DNA from: Rhodococcus sovatensis | GTDB taxonomy: Bacteria > Actinomycetota > Actinomycetes > Mycobacteriales > Mycobacteriaceae | Assembly (NCBI RefSeq): GCF_037327425.1 | Contig: NZ_CP147846.1 | Coordinates: forward strand, 2,914,001-2,978,000 | Length of the DNA: 64,000 bases | Reading direction: 5' to 3' | Part shown: in pieces, positions 26,911-35,932 of the stretch | How the letters are laid out: each line of letters begins with the position of its first letter | Position numbering within the stretch: position 1 is the first letter of the stretch | Notes under the pieces: model-generated | Database searches by the model: none | Seen by the model: the letters and a program-made list of their open reading frames with translations, nothing else | What the model was told of the DNA's origin: nothing | Made by a program: the position numbers and the translations under genes

Positions 26911-28772
26911 TACTCAACCGTGACCGACTTTGCCAGGTTTCGCGGCTTGTCGACGTCGTAGCCCCGGGTCTGCGCAACCTCGGCGGCGAAGACCTGGAGC
27001 GGAACCGTGGAGAGCAGCGGCTGCAGCAGGGTCGGGGCCGCCGGGATCTCGATCAGATGGTCGGCGAACGGCCGCACCGTCTCGTCGCCTTCTTCAGCGA
27101 TGACGACGGTCCGTGCCCCGCGCGCCTGGATCTCTCGAATGTTGCTGAGCAGTTTCGAATGCAGCACCGCACGACCCTTCGGCGACGGCATCACAACGAT
27201 GACCGGCAGGCCGTCCTCGATCAACGCGATCGGACCATGCTTGAGCTCGCCGGCGGCGAAGCCCTCGGCATGCATGTAGGCGAGTTCCTTGAGCTTGAGC
27301 GCACCTTCGAGAGCTACGGGATAGCCGACGTGGCGACCGAGGAAGAGAATCGTCGGTGACGTCGCGAGTTCGCGTGCGAGTTCGCGCACCGGCTCGACCG
27401 AATCCAGAACGCGCTGAACCAGTTTCGGCATCGCTTCCAGATCCGCGAATTCCCGTGCGACCTCGTCGGGGTACTTGGTGCCACGGGCCTGCGCCAGCGC
27501 CAGACCGACCAGGTAGTTGGCAGTCACCTGCGCAAGAAAAGCCTTGGTCGACGCGACGCCGATCTCCGGGCCGGTCCGCGTGTACAACACCGCGTCGGCC
27601 TCGCGAGGAATCTGCGAACCATTGGTGTTGCAGACCGCGAGTACCTTCGCGTTCTGCTCTTTTGCGTGTCGCACTGCCTCCAGCGTGTCCGCAGTTTCAC
27701 CGGATTGCGAGATTGCCACGACGAGGGTCGACCGATCGAGAACCGGATCGCGGTACCGAAATTCGCTGGCCAGTTCGACCTCGACAGGAAGACGCGTCCA
27801 GTGCTCGATCGCATACTTCGCGAGCAGACCGGAGTGGTACGAACTGCCGCAGGCTACGACGAAGATCTTGTCGACGTCCCGCAGTTCCTGATCCGAGAGT
27901 CGCTGTTCGTCCAACACGATCCGACGGTTCTCGAAGTGCCCGAGGAGCGTGTCGGCGATGGCCGTCGGCTGCTCCTGGATCTCCTTGAGCATGAAGTAGT
28001 CGTAACCGCCCTTTTCGGCGGCCGCGAGGTCCCAGTCGATGTGGAACGGGCGGCCCGACGCCTCGTTGCCGTCGAAGTCGGTGATCTCGTAGCCGCTCGA
28101 GGTAATGACGACCACCTGATCCTGGCCGAGCTCGACAGCCTCACGGGTGTGCTCGATGAACGCCGCGACGTCCGAACCGAGGAACATCTCGCCGTCGCCG
28201 ACGCCGACCACGAGTGGCGTGGATCGACGTGCCGCAACGATGGTGTCGGCGTGATCGGAGTGAGTGAACACCAGGGTGAAGGCGCCTTCGAGCCGCCGCA
28301 GAACTGCTTTCGCGCTTGCGACGAAGTCACCCTTGGTCTCGCCGGTGTCGTAGGCGCGTGACACCAGGTGCACGGCGACCTCGGTGTCGGTGTCGCTGGA
28401 GAATTCGATGCCCTCGGCTTCGAGTTCTGCCCGCAGTGGACCGAAGTTCTCGATGATGCCGTTGTGGACCACCGCCACCGAACCCGACGCGTCGCGGTGC
28501 GGGTGGGCATTGCGATCCGTCGGTCGGCCGTGCGTCGCCCAGCGGGTGTGCCCCATGCCCGCGGTACCCACGAACTTGTCGGCGCCGACCTCGTCGAGTT
28601 CGGCTTCGAGATTGGCCAGACGACCCGCTTTGCGCTCGACGGCGGTACGACCGGATCCGTCGAGAATCGCGATGCCCGCGGAGTCATAGCCCCTGTATTC
28701 CATTCGCCGAAGCGCCTCGATCACTACGCCCAGAGCCGGGCGGTGACCGACGTATCCCACGATTCCGCACAT
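26910..28772 (-). CDS. glmS: Glutamine-fructose-6-phosphate aminotransferase (isomerising)
   Basis: This 620-residue enzyme makes glucosamine-6-phosphate for cell wall sugars. ATG 28772 places the catalytic C2 directly after the start (MCGIVGYVG), as required for the N-terminal nucleophile amidotransferase. The glutaminase domain runs to about 225 (GHTRWATHGRPT). Two SIS isomerase domains follow (CGSSYHSGLLAKYAIEHW and ISQSGETADTLEAVRHAKE), and the C-terminus ends DKPRNLAKSVTVE. No glmS ribozyme is expected or seen. Together with glmM, found 4.6 kb away, it feeds UDP-GlcNAc synthesis. Confidence 0.98.
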   Translation of the reverse strand: MCGIVGYVGHRPALGVVIEALRRMEYRGYDSAGIAILDGSGRTAVERKAGRLANLEAELDEVGADKFVGTAGMGHTRWATHGRPTDRNAHPHRDASGSVAVVHNGIIENFGPLRAELEAEGIEFSSDTDTEVAVHLVSRAYDTGETKGDFVASAKAVLRRLEGAFTLVFTHSDHADTIVAARRSTPLVVGVGDGEMFLGSDVAAFIEHTREAVELGQDQVVVITSSGYEITDFDGNEASGRPFHIDWDLAAAEKGGYDYFMLKEIQEQPTAIADTLLGHFENRRIVLDEQRLSDQELRDVDKIFVVACGSSYHSGLLAKYAIEHWTRLPVEVELASEFRYRDPVLDRSTLVVAISQSGETADTLEAVRHAKEQNAKVLAVCNTNGSQIPREADAVLYTRTGPEIGVASTKAFLAQVTANYLVGLALAQARGTKYPDEVAREFADLEAMPKLVQRVLDSVEPVRELARELATSPTILFLGRHVGYPVALEGALKLKELAYMHAEGFAAGELKHGPIALIEDGLPVIVVMPSPKGRAVLHSKLLSNIREIQARGARTVVIAEEGDETVRPFADHLIEIPAAPTLLQPLLSTVPLQVFAAEVAQTRGYDVDKPRNLAKSVTVE

Positions 28773-28847
28773 GGTGACTGAGGGTACCCGCCCCTCGGGC
28801 GCCCCCATACCTGCCTCGCGCCCACTCGATCCGATAGCGTTGCGACT

Positions 28848-29702
28848 GTGGCGACACCAAAGAAGCTCGCAGCTCTTCTCGGCAAACGTGGACCGCACAA
28901 GGTGCTACGCGGCAACCTTGCGCTCGCCGGCCAGCCCGGCATCGTGTTCACGCCTGCTAACGGCTACAACCTGCCCGCCGTCGCATTCGGCCACGGTTGG
29001 CTGCTCGGCGCCGAGCGGTACGAGAACACGCTGAAGCATCTGGCGTCGTGGGGCATAGTCGCCGCAGCGCCCGACACCGAACGCGGGCTACTCAGCTCAC
29101 ACCGCGGTCTCGCGGCCGATTTGGCCACAACGCTCGATATCGTCACCGGCGTTCGCCTCGGAACGGGCGATATCAGTGTTCACCCCGACAAGCTTGCGAT
29201 AGCTGGGCACGGGATGGGGGCGAGCGTCGCAGTGTTGGCCGCCGCAGCCCGTACCGACGTGAAGGCAGTCGCCGCACTGTATCCAGCGCCCTCGTCGCCG
29301 AGCGCAGAAGAGGCCGCGCAGACCCTGTCGATACCCGGCCTCGTTCTCGGCGACCCCGCGTTGACCGACTCACTCAACGACAACACTCTCTCGCTCGCCG
29401 GAGCATTGGGGGGACCCTCGACCTTCCGTCGGCTGGCGAAAGGTACGTCCGACGGGATCGTCGAAGGGCGGCGACTGCTGAGCCCATTGGGTGTCGGCGG
29501 CACCGAGAGGGCGACGGTCCGCACGACCCGGATCCTCCTCACCGCCTTTCTACTGTTCCACCTCACCGGCGACAAGGACTACGAGGGTCTGGCCGGCTCG
29601 GCGGAGTTGAAGAACACACGGGTCGTCGATCCGCACGCTCCGATCGAGGATCAGCCGAAGCCGAGTCCGATTTCCGCTGTCCGCGCCGTGATCGGTCGCT
29701 GA
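28848..29702 (+). CDS. Dienelactone-hydrolase-fold protein lacking the nucleophile serine
   Basis: This 284-residue protein of the chlorophyllase/dienelactone hydrolase type has strands and oxyanion-like FGHGWLLGAERY (47-58). The elbow reads AGHGMGAS (119-126), so G122 stands where the catalytic Ser of GHSMG should be. The codon is ggg, not a one-base slip from an obvious serine elsewhere. No alternative Cys is there either. The protein may be non-catalytic, for example ligand-binding. By synteny it corresponds to Rv3438, next to glmS in M. tuberculosis. It diverges from glmS with a 75-base gap, and its stop lies 14 bases from the end of the 94-residue gene. Confidence 0.8.
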   Translation: MATPKKLAALLGKRGPHKVLRGNLALAGQPGIVFTPANGYNLPAVAFGHGWLLGAERYENTLKHLASWGIVAAAPDTERGLLSSHRGLAADLATTLDIVTGVRLGTGDISVHPDKLAIAGHGMGASVAVLAAAARTDVKAVAALYPAPSSPSAEEAAQTLSIPGLVLGDPALTDSLNDNTLSLAGALGGPSTFRRLAKGTSDGIVEGRRLLSPLGVGGTERATVRTTRILLTAFLLFHLTGDKDYEGLAGSAELKNTRVVDPHAPIEDQPKPSPISAVRAVIGR

Positions 29703-29716
29703 CCCGGGGCCGAGCG

Positions 29717-30001
29717 TCACACCAGCCAAGTCGTCGGCGCGGGGTCGTGCGGGGCTTCCGCCGCCGATCCTCGACGCGCTCTCGTGTCCAGGTTGGCCGG
29801 AATCAGGTACGAAAGAGGTTCACGCTCGGCCTCGTCTGTGGGCACGTCGGGTGCGGACGAGTCCTGTTTCGGAGCGAGCGTGGACCGAACCGCCTCCTCG
29901 TAGCGCCTTCCGGCTGCTGCAATCGAGTCTCGATAGTCAGCGCCGATCCGGTCCATACGGCCGGCCCACCACCGATCGGGTCCCTCCGCACCGACCCTCA
30001 C
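29717..30001 (-). CDS. Small hypothetical protein at end of the EspC-like operon
   Basis: This 94-residue polar protein was not recognised. The start overlaps the end of the 600-residue gene upstream by 4 bases (ATGA), which supports real translation. The N-terminal half is helical with Trp-rich RVGAEGPDRWWAGRMDRIG, and the C-terminal half is low-complexity and acidic. There is no membrane segment. Context suggests it works with the two type VII-like proteins before it. Confidence 0.6.
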   Translation of the reverse strand: MRVGAEGPDRWWAGRMDRIGADYRDSIAAAGRRYEEAVRSTLAPKQDSSAPDVPTDEAEREPLSYLIPANLDTRARRGSAAEAPHDPAPTTWLV

Positions 30002-31800
30002 AGCGGGCCCGCCTCGGTGAGCTGAGCACCCGAGAGGACAGCCTCGTGCTCAGGTGGTGGTTCGGGTTGAGCGTTCCCGGCATCCTCAGCAGGCACAGCG
30101 TCCTCAGCAGGCACAGCGTCATCTGGGACCACTCCTTCGGTGGGCACGGCATCCGGAGGTGGCAACGTGACCTCAGCGGGCCCAGTTGGTACTTCGGGTG
30201 TCTCGGCCACCTGTGCGACGTCGGCGGCGGGCACGGTGTGCGTCGGCCCGTCGACCTGCTCGACGACCGGTAGCCCGAACGGTCCTGGTCTCAGTTCGAA
30301 GCGACGGTTGGCGCCGTCCGGGCTTCCGAGATCCAGGGCGACGATCCCGTTGTGAGCCAAGGAGAGTCGTGCACTGTGTCCATCGAACGCAGCTTCGAGG
30401 TGCCCGCGTTCGGCATCGCCGTCGATGATCGGTGCAGGTACACCCGTCGGAGATGGCGCTACGGGCGAAGCTGGCGCTGCGGGTGGGGATGCCGGTGGTG
30501 GATCCGCAGGAGTCGCCTGCGGGGGCGCCGACGTGTGCGGACCGGACTGCGATTCGGCGGGTAATCCCTCCTGCTGGATGCGCGGTTCGGCGGACTCGCC
30601 CAGACGTCCGATCACATCCCCGAGTACTGCTTTCAACTGCTCGGTCATGTCGTGTCCGACCCGTTCGATCGCAGCAATGACCTCCACACCGCTGGGTAGT
30701 TCGCCGAACATCGATTTCATGGCCGGTAGCAGCGACTCCACAGCCGGTGGGAGATCGGTCGATGCAGGCATCGGTGCGCCTGATGCAGGCAGTGAGCTAC
30801 CGAGTTGGGGCTGCCCCGCGCTCGATACCCCTTCGCCCGAGGCGGTCGATTGTGGTGCGACCGCGAGGGTGTCGGGCACCAACGGTGGAACCCGCGCGCC
30901 ATCACTGCCACCCATACCGCCCGCTCCACCGCCTCCATCAACCGTCGGGAATGCCCGGGTGTCGATCGATTCGGCAACCTCGGCCACCGTGGACAGGTAG
31001 TCGCGTACGGCCCCGTCGATCGACTCGCATATGTCGACCAGGTGCTTACAGGCCGCCGTCACGAGTGGAGCAAATATGGTTCGAAGCCACTCGTCGCATA
31101 CACCTTTGGCGTGGATCAGCGTGGCTTCGGGTGACAGTGAGACGGGGTTGGGCGCCAAGGAGGCAGGTAGAGCATTCGGTACGTCGGCTGGGATCGGTGC
31201 AACGACGGCAGGGAGGAACGGCGACACGTGTGCGATCCAAGCCGATGCCGAGCCCCAGGCCATGGACTCGCCCGGATCGAGAGTGGCCAGGAGATCGATG
31301 GTCACGACGACATCGAGGGGCTTTCCGTCCACCAGCCCCCACCCGGACACCCCCTTCCCCGCCGGGGCGAATTGGCCGATCTCGATGGCCTTGCGCTCGA
31401 CTGCCCCGCGAATCCCGTCCACTGCCGCAGCCATGGCCAGCGAGAGTTGGTTGGCTCCTTCGGCGCGTTGACTGCCGATCGTACGGTCGGACCGAACGTC
31501 GGCGAGGACCGCTTCACCTGTGGCGCCTACCCACGACGCCGCAAGCGTGCGCGCCAGCCCATCCTGGTGGTCCACCTCGGCTCGTGCGGCCACGACGCTG
31601 GCGGTGAGCAGCCGCGCGTCCTCTTCGAGAATACCGAGATCGAGACCACGTTGCTGGTCGTAGCGCGCACACAGACCTGGGTACGTCCAGGACGAATCGG
31701 AGGTTATTCGATGCAGAATGGGAAGGTAATTCTCGAAGTACACAAGTCCCACCGCACCAGAGTCGAGGATGGCGTCGATGCTGCGGTCGGTGGGGCTCAT
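29998..31800 (-). CDS. Putative type VII secretion effector or partner, Pro/Ala-rich (Rv3439c-like)
   Basis: This 600-residue protein starts at ATG 31800, overlapping the EspC-like gene by 4 bases. Residues 1-320 are mainly helical and include a WxG motif in ASWVGATGEAVLADV near residue 92-106. A Gly/Ser/Pro-rich linker follows, then a short helical block (about 395-450), a Pro-rich stretch, a small domain (EAAFDGHSARLSLAHNGIVA) near 510-560, and a Pro/Glu/Ala tail with a duplicated AVPAEDAVPAED unit. There is no signal peptide. Pairing with an EspC-like partner and proximity to ESX-4 suggest a secreted or surface product. The function is not recognised. Confidence 0.65.
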   Translation of the reverse strand: MSPTDRSIDAILDSGAVGLVYFENYLPILHRITSDSSWTYPGLCARYDQQRGLDLGILEEDARLLTASVVAARAEVDHQDGLARTLAASWVGATGEAVLADVRSDRTIGSQRAEGANQLSLAMAAAVDGIRGAVERKAIEIGQFAPAGKGVSGWGLVDGKPLDVVVTIDLLATLDPGESMAWGSASAWIAHVSPFLPAVVAPIPADVPNALPASLAPNPVSLSPEATLIHAKGVCDEWLRTIFAPLVTAACKHLVDICESIDGAVRDYLSTVAEVAESIDTRAFPTVDGGGGAGGMGGSDGARVPPLVPDTLAVAPQSTASGEGVSSAGQPQLGSSLPASGAPMPASTDLPPAVESLLPAMKSMFGELPSGVEVIAAIERVGHDMTEQLKAVLGDVIGRLGESAEPRIQQEGLPAESQSGPHTSAPPQATPADPPPASPPAAPASPVAPSPTGVPAPIIDGDAERGHLEAAFDGHSARLSLAHNGIVALDLGSPDGANRRFELRPGPFGLPVVEQVDGPTHTVPAADVAQVAETPEVPTGPAEVTLPPPDAVPTEGVVPDDAVPAEDAVPAEDAGNAQPEPPPEHEAVLSGAQLTEAGPL

Positions 31801-32108
31801 CGCGCTCCCCCTTGATACTCGATCGACTGGGCCGCAGCCCTGTCCGTGTCCTGATACGAGGCAAGACTTGCCCGCAATCGGACCGTGTTGTCCTTGCTCG
31901 CCACGTCCCACTGACGAAAACTCGACTCGACCCCGTCATACCCTGCAGCGATTCGAGCGCCGACGTCGCCGTAGTTCCGTCCCGCCTTCTGGGCGCCGAA
32001 CGCCAGCGTCGCGACCTGTGCGGCAATGTTGCCGATCGCCTCGGCCGACTGCTCGAACCCAGTAGCCACCTGTGCGACCGCCGCGACATCGATCTCCATC
32101 TCCGCCAT
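31797..32108 (-). CDS. EspC/WXG100-like type VII secretion substrate
   Basis: This 103-residue helical hairpin protein begins MAEMEIDVAAVAQVATGF. Its C-terminal helix carries YQDTD, a match to the type VII signal YxxxD/E, followed by an Ala-rich end. It lacks a clear WxG turn, so it looks more like the EspC (T7SS_ESX_EspC) group than a classical Esx protein. It heads a three-gene overlapping operon with a large WxG-containing partner, the usual partner arrangement for type VII pairs. By synteny it corresponds to the Rv3440c position. Confidence 0.75.
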   Translation of the reverse strand: MAEMEIDVAAVAQVATGFEQSAEAIGNIAAQVATLAFGAQKAGRNYGDVGARIAAGYDGVESSFRQWDVASKDNTVRLRASLASYQDTDRAAAQSIEYQGGAR

Positions 32109-32281
32109 TCCCCCAACTACCTCGAACCAGCGGAACGAAAGTCGCTCCTGTCATGTTCGACGCAGCCCGGCGGGAAACGGTTCCTGGTACTGCAGGTAAC
32201 GTCCGAGATCAAGAACTCGGGTCGCGGGATCGACGCCTGCGGAACGACCACGAAAATGTGATCTCACCTGCAAGGAGTCCC

Positions 32282-33322
32282 ATGCACATCGGAACCATGC
32301 TCAACTATTCAGGCGGATTCAACGAGACGGTTGCAGAAGTCGCGCAGCTCGAACAGGCAGGCCTCGACATCATCTTCGTCCCCGAGGCGTACTCGTTCGA
32401 CGCTGTGAGCCAACTCGGATTTCTCGCGGCCAAGACGTCGACGATCAAGATCGCGTCGGGAATCTTCCAGATCTACACCCGCACTCCGTCGCTGACGGCA
32501 ATGACCGCGGCCGGTTTGGACTACGTGTCCGACGGCCGATTCGTTCTCGGCCTCGGCGCTTCCGGACCGCAGGTCGTCGAGGGGTTCCACGGCGTCAAGT
32601 ACGACGCTCCGATTGCCCGCACCCGCGAAGTGATCGAGATCTGCCGCCAGGTGTGGCGTCGGGAGAAGGTCGAACACCAGGGCAAGTACTACCAGATTCC
32701 GCTGCCTGCCGAAAAGGGCACTGGCCTCGGAAAGCCACTCAAGCTCATCAACCACCCTGTACGCGACCGGATCCCGGTCGTCATTGCCGCGCTCGGCCCC
32801 AAGAACGTCGAGCTCACCGCGGAAATTGCCGAGGGGTGGCAGCCGATCTTCTACTTCCCCGAGAAGGCCGACAAGGTGTGGGGTGACGCCCTCGCGGCGG
32901 GCAAGGCCAAGCGTGATCCATCGCTCGGCGACCTGCAGGTGTTCGCGAGCCCGACGCTCGCCATCGGAGACGACGCCGAAAAGTACCTGCCGTGGGTCAA
33001 GCCGCATCTCGCGCTGTACATCGGCGGCATGGGCGCCAAGGGCAAGAACTTCTACAACGATCTCGCGCAGCGCTACGGCTACGAAGCGGAGGCCGAGAAG
33101 ATCCAGGACCTGTACCTGGCCGGAAAGAAGGAGGAGGCTGCCGCAGCCGTCCCCGACGAGCTGGTGCGTGCAGTCAACCTGATCGGTCCGGAAAGCTACG
33201 TCAAGGAACGTGTCGCAGCGTTCGCCGAGGCCGGTGTCACGACGTTGAACGTCGCACCACTGGCCGAGAACACCGCAGGTCGCGTGGCGCAGTTGACCGC
33301 GCTACGCAACCTGACCGCCTGA
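32282..33322 (+). CDS. F420-dependent luciferase-like (LLM) oxidoreductase
   Basis: This protein has about 346 residues. ATG 32282 has AAGGAG 5 bases upstream. It is a TIM-barrel flavin/F420 monooxygenase-like enzyme: MHIGTMLNYSGGFNETVAEV at the N-terminus, VLGLGASGPQVVEGFHG as the cofactor signature, and PIVIAALGPKNVELTAEIA-like (IPVVIAALGPKNVELTAEI). Related M. tuberculosis proteins (Rv3520c type) bind F420. The substrate is unknown. It converges with glmM with 4 bases between stops, and its promoter lies in the 173 bases after the EspC-like start. Confidence 0.88.
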   Translation: MHIGTMLNYSGGFNETVAEVAQLEQAGLDIIFVPEAYSFDAVSQLGFLAAKTSTIKIASGIFQIYTRTPSLTAMTAAGLDYVSDGRFVLGLGASGPQVVEGFHGVKYDAPIARTREVIEICRQVWRREKVEHQGKYYQIPLPAEKGTGLGKPLKLINHPVRDRIPVVIAALGPKNVELTAEIAEGWQPIFYFPEKADKVWGDALAAGKAKRDPSLGDLQVFASPTLAIGDDAEKYLPWVKPHLALYIGGMGAKGKNFYNDLAQRYGYEAEAEKIQDLYLAGKKEEAAAAVPDELVRAVNLIGPESYVKERVAAFAEAGVTTLNVAPLAENTAGRVAQLTALRNLTA

Positions 33323-33326
33323 GACG

Positions 33327-34664
33327 TCAGACCTGCCCGACCCGGCTCGCCAGATCCTCGGCGAGCCGGCGGGCCAGGTCCGGCTCGGCCGCCTCGACCA
33401 TCACCCGAACGAGCTGCTCGGTACCGCTGGGACGCAACAACACTCGGCCGGTATCGCCCAGCACCCGTTCGACCTCGGCAACACCGTCCAGCACCGACGG
33501 CGCGGCGGCGACCGCGCCCTTGTCCGAGACCTTGACGTTGATCAAGACCTGCGGCAATGTCGTCATCACCGACGCGAGCTCCGCGAGCGACCGACCCGTC
33601 GACGCCATCCGACCCATGACGAGAAGCGCCGTCAACACACCGTCGCCCGTCGTTCCGTATTTCGGCACCACCACGTGGCCACTCTGCTCGCCGCCGAGAG
33701 CGTAGCCACCGCTGCGCAGCTCTTCGAGAACGTACCTGTCCCCGACCGCTGCTGTGCGGATAGCGATACCCTCGGCGCGCATCGCAATGTGCAAGCCGAG
33801 ATTGCTCATGACGGTTGCTACCAGCGTGTTGTCGGTCAGCGAACCGGATTCCTTCATCCCGACGGCGAGAACAGCCATGATGGCGTCGCCGTCGACGATT
33901 GCGCCCGCGGCGTCGACCGCAAGGCATCGGTCGGCATCGCCGTCGTGTGCGATACCGAGATCCGCGCCGTGCTCGACCACAGCTTTCTGCAGGTCTCCCA
34001 TATGGGTCGATCCACAGCCGTCGTTGATATTGAGGCCGTCGGGCTGGCTGTTGATCGCGACAACCGTCGCACCGGCCGCGGTGTAGATGTCGGGGGCAAC
34101 CGCTGAAGCCGCCCCGTGCGCACAGTCGACGACAACGGTCAGTCCATCCAGACGAGTGGACAGCGCGCCGCCTACATGTGCGACGTACCGTTCGACTGCG
34201 TCGACGGCCGTACGAACTCTGCCGATCTCGGCACCGACCGGTGCGTCACCCGTCGTGCCGTCGGCGATGAACGATTCGATTCGTTCCTCGACATCGTCAT
34301 CGAGCTTGTGACCCCCGGCAGCAAAGATCTTGATTCCGTTGTCCGGCATGGGGTTGTGCGAAGCCGAGATCATGACCCCGAGGGCAGCACCGTACTCGGC
34401 GGTGAGGAATGCGACTGCGGGCGTAGGTAACACGCCGACGTCGACGACATCTACACCGGACGCGGTGAGCCCTGCAGTGACTGCGGCGGCCAGCATCTCC
34501 CCACTGGCCCGCGGATCCCGGCCCACGACTGCCATTGGCCGATCGCCCGCAGAACCAGGCGCCAGTACCGCAGCGGAAGCCTTGGCCACCTTCAGTGCCA
34601 ATTCCGGAGTCAACAGACCATTGGCCAGTCCCCGTACGCCGTCGGTACCGAACAGTCGAGTCAT
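33327..34664 (-). CDS. glmM: Phosphoglucosamine mutase
   Basis: This 445-residue enzyme converts glucosamine-6-phosphate to glucosamine-1-phosphate for UDP-GlcNAc. The phosphoserine loop is VMISASHNPMPDNGIKIF (about residue 103). The metal loop is HDGDADRCLAVDA, the sugar-binding loop GGEQSGHVVVPK, and the C-terminal phosphate site RPSGTEQLVRVMVEA. N-terminal MTRLFGTDGVRGLAN is diagnostic. It follows rpsI in the usual actinobacterial order, separated by a hairpin. Confidence 0.98.
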   Translation of the reverse strand: MTRLFGTDGVRGLANGLLTPELALKVAKASAAVLAPGSAGDRPMAVVGRDPRASGEMLAAAVTAGLTASGVDVVDVGVLPTPAVAFLTAEYGAALGVMISASHNPMPDNGIKIFAAGGHKLDDDVEERIESFIADGTTGDAPVGAEIGRVRTAVDAVERYVAHVGGALSTRLDGLTVVVDCAHGAASAVAPDIYTAAGATVVAINSQPDGLNINDGCGSTHMGDLQKAVVEHGADLGIAHDGDADRCLAVDAAGAIVDGDAIMAVLAVGMKESGSLTDNTLVATVMSNLGLHIAMRAEGIAIRTAAVGDRYVLEELRSGGYALGGEQSGHVVVPKYGTTGDGVLTALLVMGRMASTGRSLAELASVMTTLPQVLINVKVSDKGAVAAAPSVLDGVAEVERVLGDTGRVLLRPSGTEQLVRVMVEAAEPDLARRLAEDLASRVGQV

Positions 34665-34716
34665 GCGAACCCGTCCCCCTTCGCCGGAAAAAATAGTGGA
34701 GCAGCTGAGACAAACG

Positions 34717-34761
34717 CCGCGAGGGCAGGCATCCGGTACATCTGGACGCCTGCCCTCGCGG
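34717..34761 (-). terminator. Hairpin between rpsI and glmM
   Basis: A perfect 14-bp GC-rich stem (34717-34730 with 34748-34761) has a 17-base loop. On the minus strand only a weak U-rich stretch (CGTTTGTCT) follows, so it may be an attenuator or partial terminator lowering glmM expression relative to rplM-rpsI. Confidence 0.65.
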
Positions 34762-34779
34762 GTAGATCTGTGAAAAGCG

Positions 34780-35316
34780 TCAGCGCTTGGAGTACTGCGA
34801 CGCCTTGCGGGCCTTCTTCAGGCCGTACTTCTTACGCTCGACCGCACGCGCGTCACGAGTGAGGAAGCCGGCAGCCTTGAGCGGCGGGCGATCCTCGGGG
34901 GTGACCTCGATGAGGGCGCGCGAGATGGCGAGACGCAGCGCGCCGGCCTGACCGGAAGGTCCGCCACCGTGCAGCAGCGCGACGATGTCGAAGGATTCTG
35001 CCCGATCGACGAGCACCATCGGAGCCTTGATCAGCTGCTGATGCACCTTGTTCGGGAAGTAGTCCTCGAGGCTACGGCCGTTGAGCTTGAAGCCGCCGGT
35101 GCCCGGTGTGAACCGAACACGCGCAACAGCTTCCTTACGACGACCGACGGTCTGGACCGGGCGATCGAACAGGATCGGAGCGGGCGCCGCAGCGGCTGCT
35201 TCGATCTCTTCTACGACCTCGGGGTCTTCGACTGCCACGAACTCGTCCGCGGCGATCTCCACGCCATCTTCCAGGTTTTCCTGCGACGTCACGTCATTTC
35301 CCTCCGGCGCCGTCAC
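34780..35316 (-). CDS. rpsI: 30S ribosomal protein S9
   Basis: This 178-residue protein has the conserved core from about residue 53 (TVGRRKEAVARVRFTPGTG) to the basic C-terminal tail KKYGLKKARKASQYSKR, which reaches the decoding centre. The N-terminal extension of about 50 acidic residues is typical of actinobacteria though longer than in many species. A start nearer the core is possible. It overlaps the end of rplM by 4 bases, so the pair is coupled. Confidence 0.97.
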   Translation of the reverse strand: MTAPEGNDVTSQENLEDGVEIAADEFVAVEDPEVVEEIEAAAAAPAPILFDRPVQTVGRRKEAVARVRFTPGTGGFKLNGRSLEDYFPNKVHQQLIKAPMVLVDRAESFDIVALLHGGGPSGQAGALRLAISRALIEVTPEDRPPLKAAGFLTRDARAVERKKYGLKKARKASQYSKR

Positions 35317-35756
35317 TGGGACACCTGCTTGATCTCGAACGGAACGGGCTGCTGAGCTGCGTGCGGGTGATTGGGTCCCGCGTAGACCTTCAGCTTGCCC
35401 GCGATGGCATTGCCGAGCTTGTTCTTGGGGATCATGCCCTTGACGGCCTTCTCCACGAGACGATCGGGGTTGTTCTCCAACACCTGTCGGGTCGAGCGCG
35501 ACTTCAGACCGCCCGGGTGGCCGGAGTGGTGGTGGTGGAACTTACCGTCGAGCTTGTTGCCACTGATGGCAACCTTCTCGGCGTTGATGATGACGACGAA
35601 GTCGCCACCGTCGACGTTGGGTGCGTAGGTCGGCTTGTGCTTTCCGCGCAGAAGCGTCGCGGCTTGGACGGCGAGGCGTCCGAGCACGACGTCCGTGGCG
35701 TCGATCACATGCCAAGTCCGGGTGGTATCCCCGGCCTTCGGGCTGTATGTAGACAC
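35313..35756 (-). CDS. rplM: 50S ribosomal protein L13
   Basis: This 147-residue protein starts at GTG 35756 with AGGA upstream, giving the standard N-terminus VSTYSPKAGDTTRTWHVIDA. The longer frame to 36173 is not supported. The L13 core is complete (VLGRLAVQAATLLRGKHKP, YVVI-type FVVIINAEKV, GMIPKNKLGNAIAGKLKVY). It heads rplM-rpsI-glmM. The promoter should lie in the 176 bases upstream, before the DksA-like gene. Confidence 0.97.
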   Translation of the reverse strand: MSTYSPKAGDTTRTWHVIDATDVVLGRLAVQAATLLRGKHKPTYAPNVDGGDFVVIINAEKVAISGNKLDGKFHHHHSGHPGGLKSRSTRQVLENNPDRLVEKAVKGMIPKNKLGNAIAGKLKVYAGPNHPHAAQQPVPFEIKQVSQ

Positions 35757-35932
35757 AGGTTTCCTGTCTTCATGATGTCGCTGCTGGCCAAGACGAGTGA
35801 ATGACCTCGGCGGCCAGTTGAGACCCGAGATCAAGAGTTCGTCGCGCAGCATTGTGCGCGGCGAGCCCATACACGCCAAAGAGGGACGATACCGGGAACC
35901 GGTCCCCCAGGTCAAAACGCCAACCGAGGCGG

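Noticed and set aside
30086..30125. A tandem duplication (tcagcaggcacagcgtcctc type) as a mobile or regulatory repeat
   Set aside because: It lies within the Pro/Glu/Ala tail of the 600-residue protein and simply encodes a repeated AVPAED unit.
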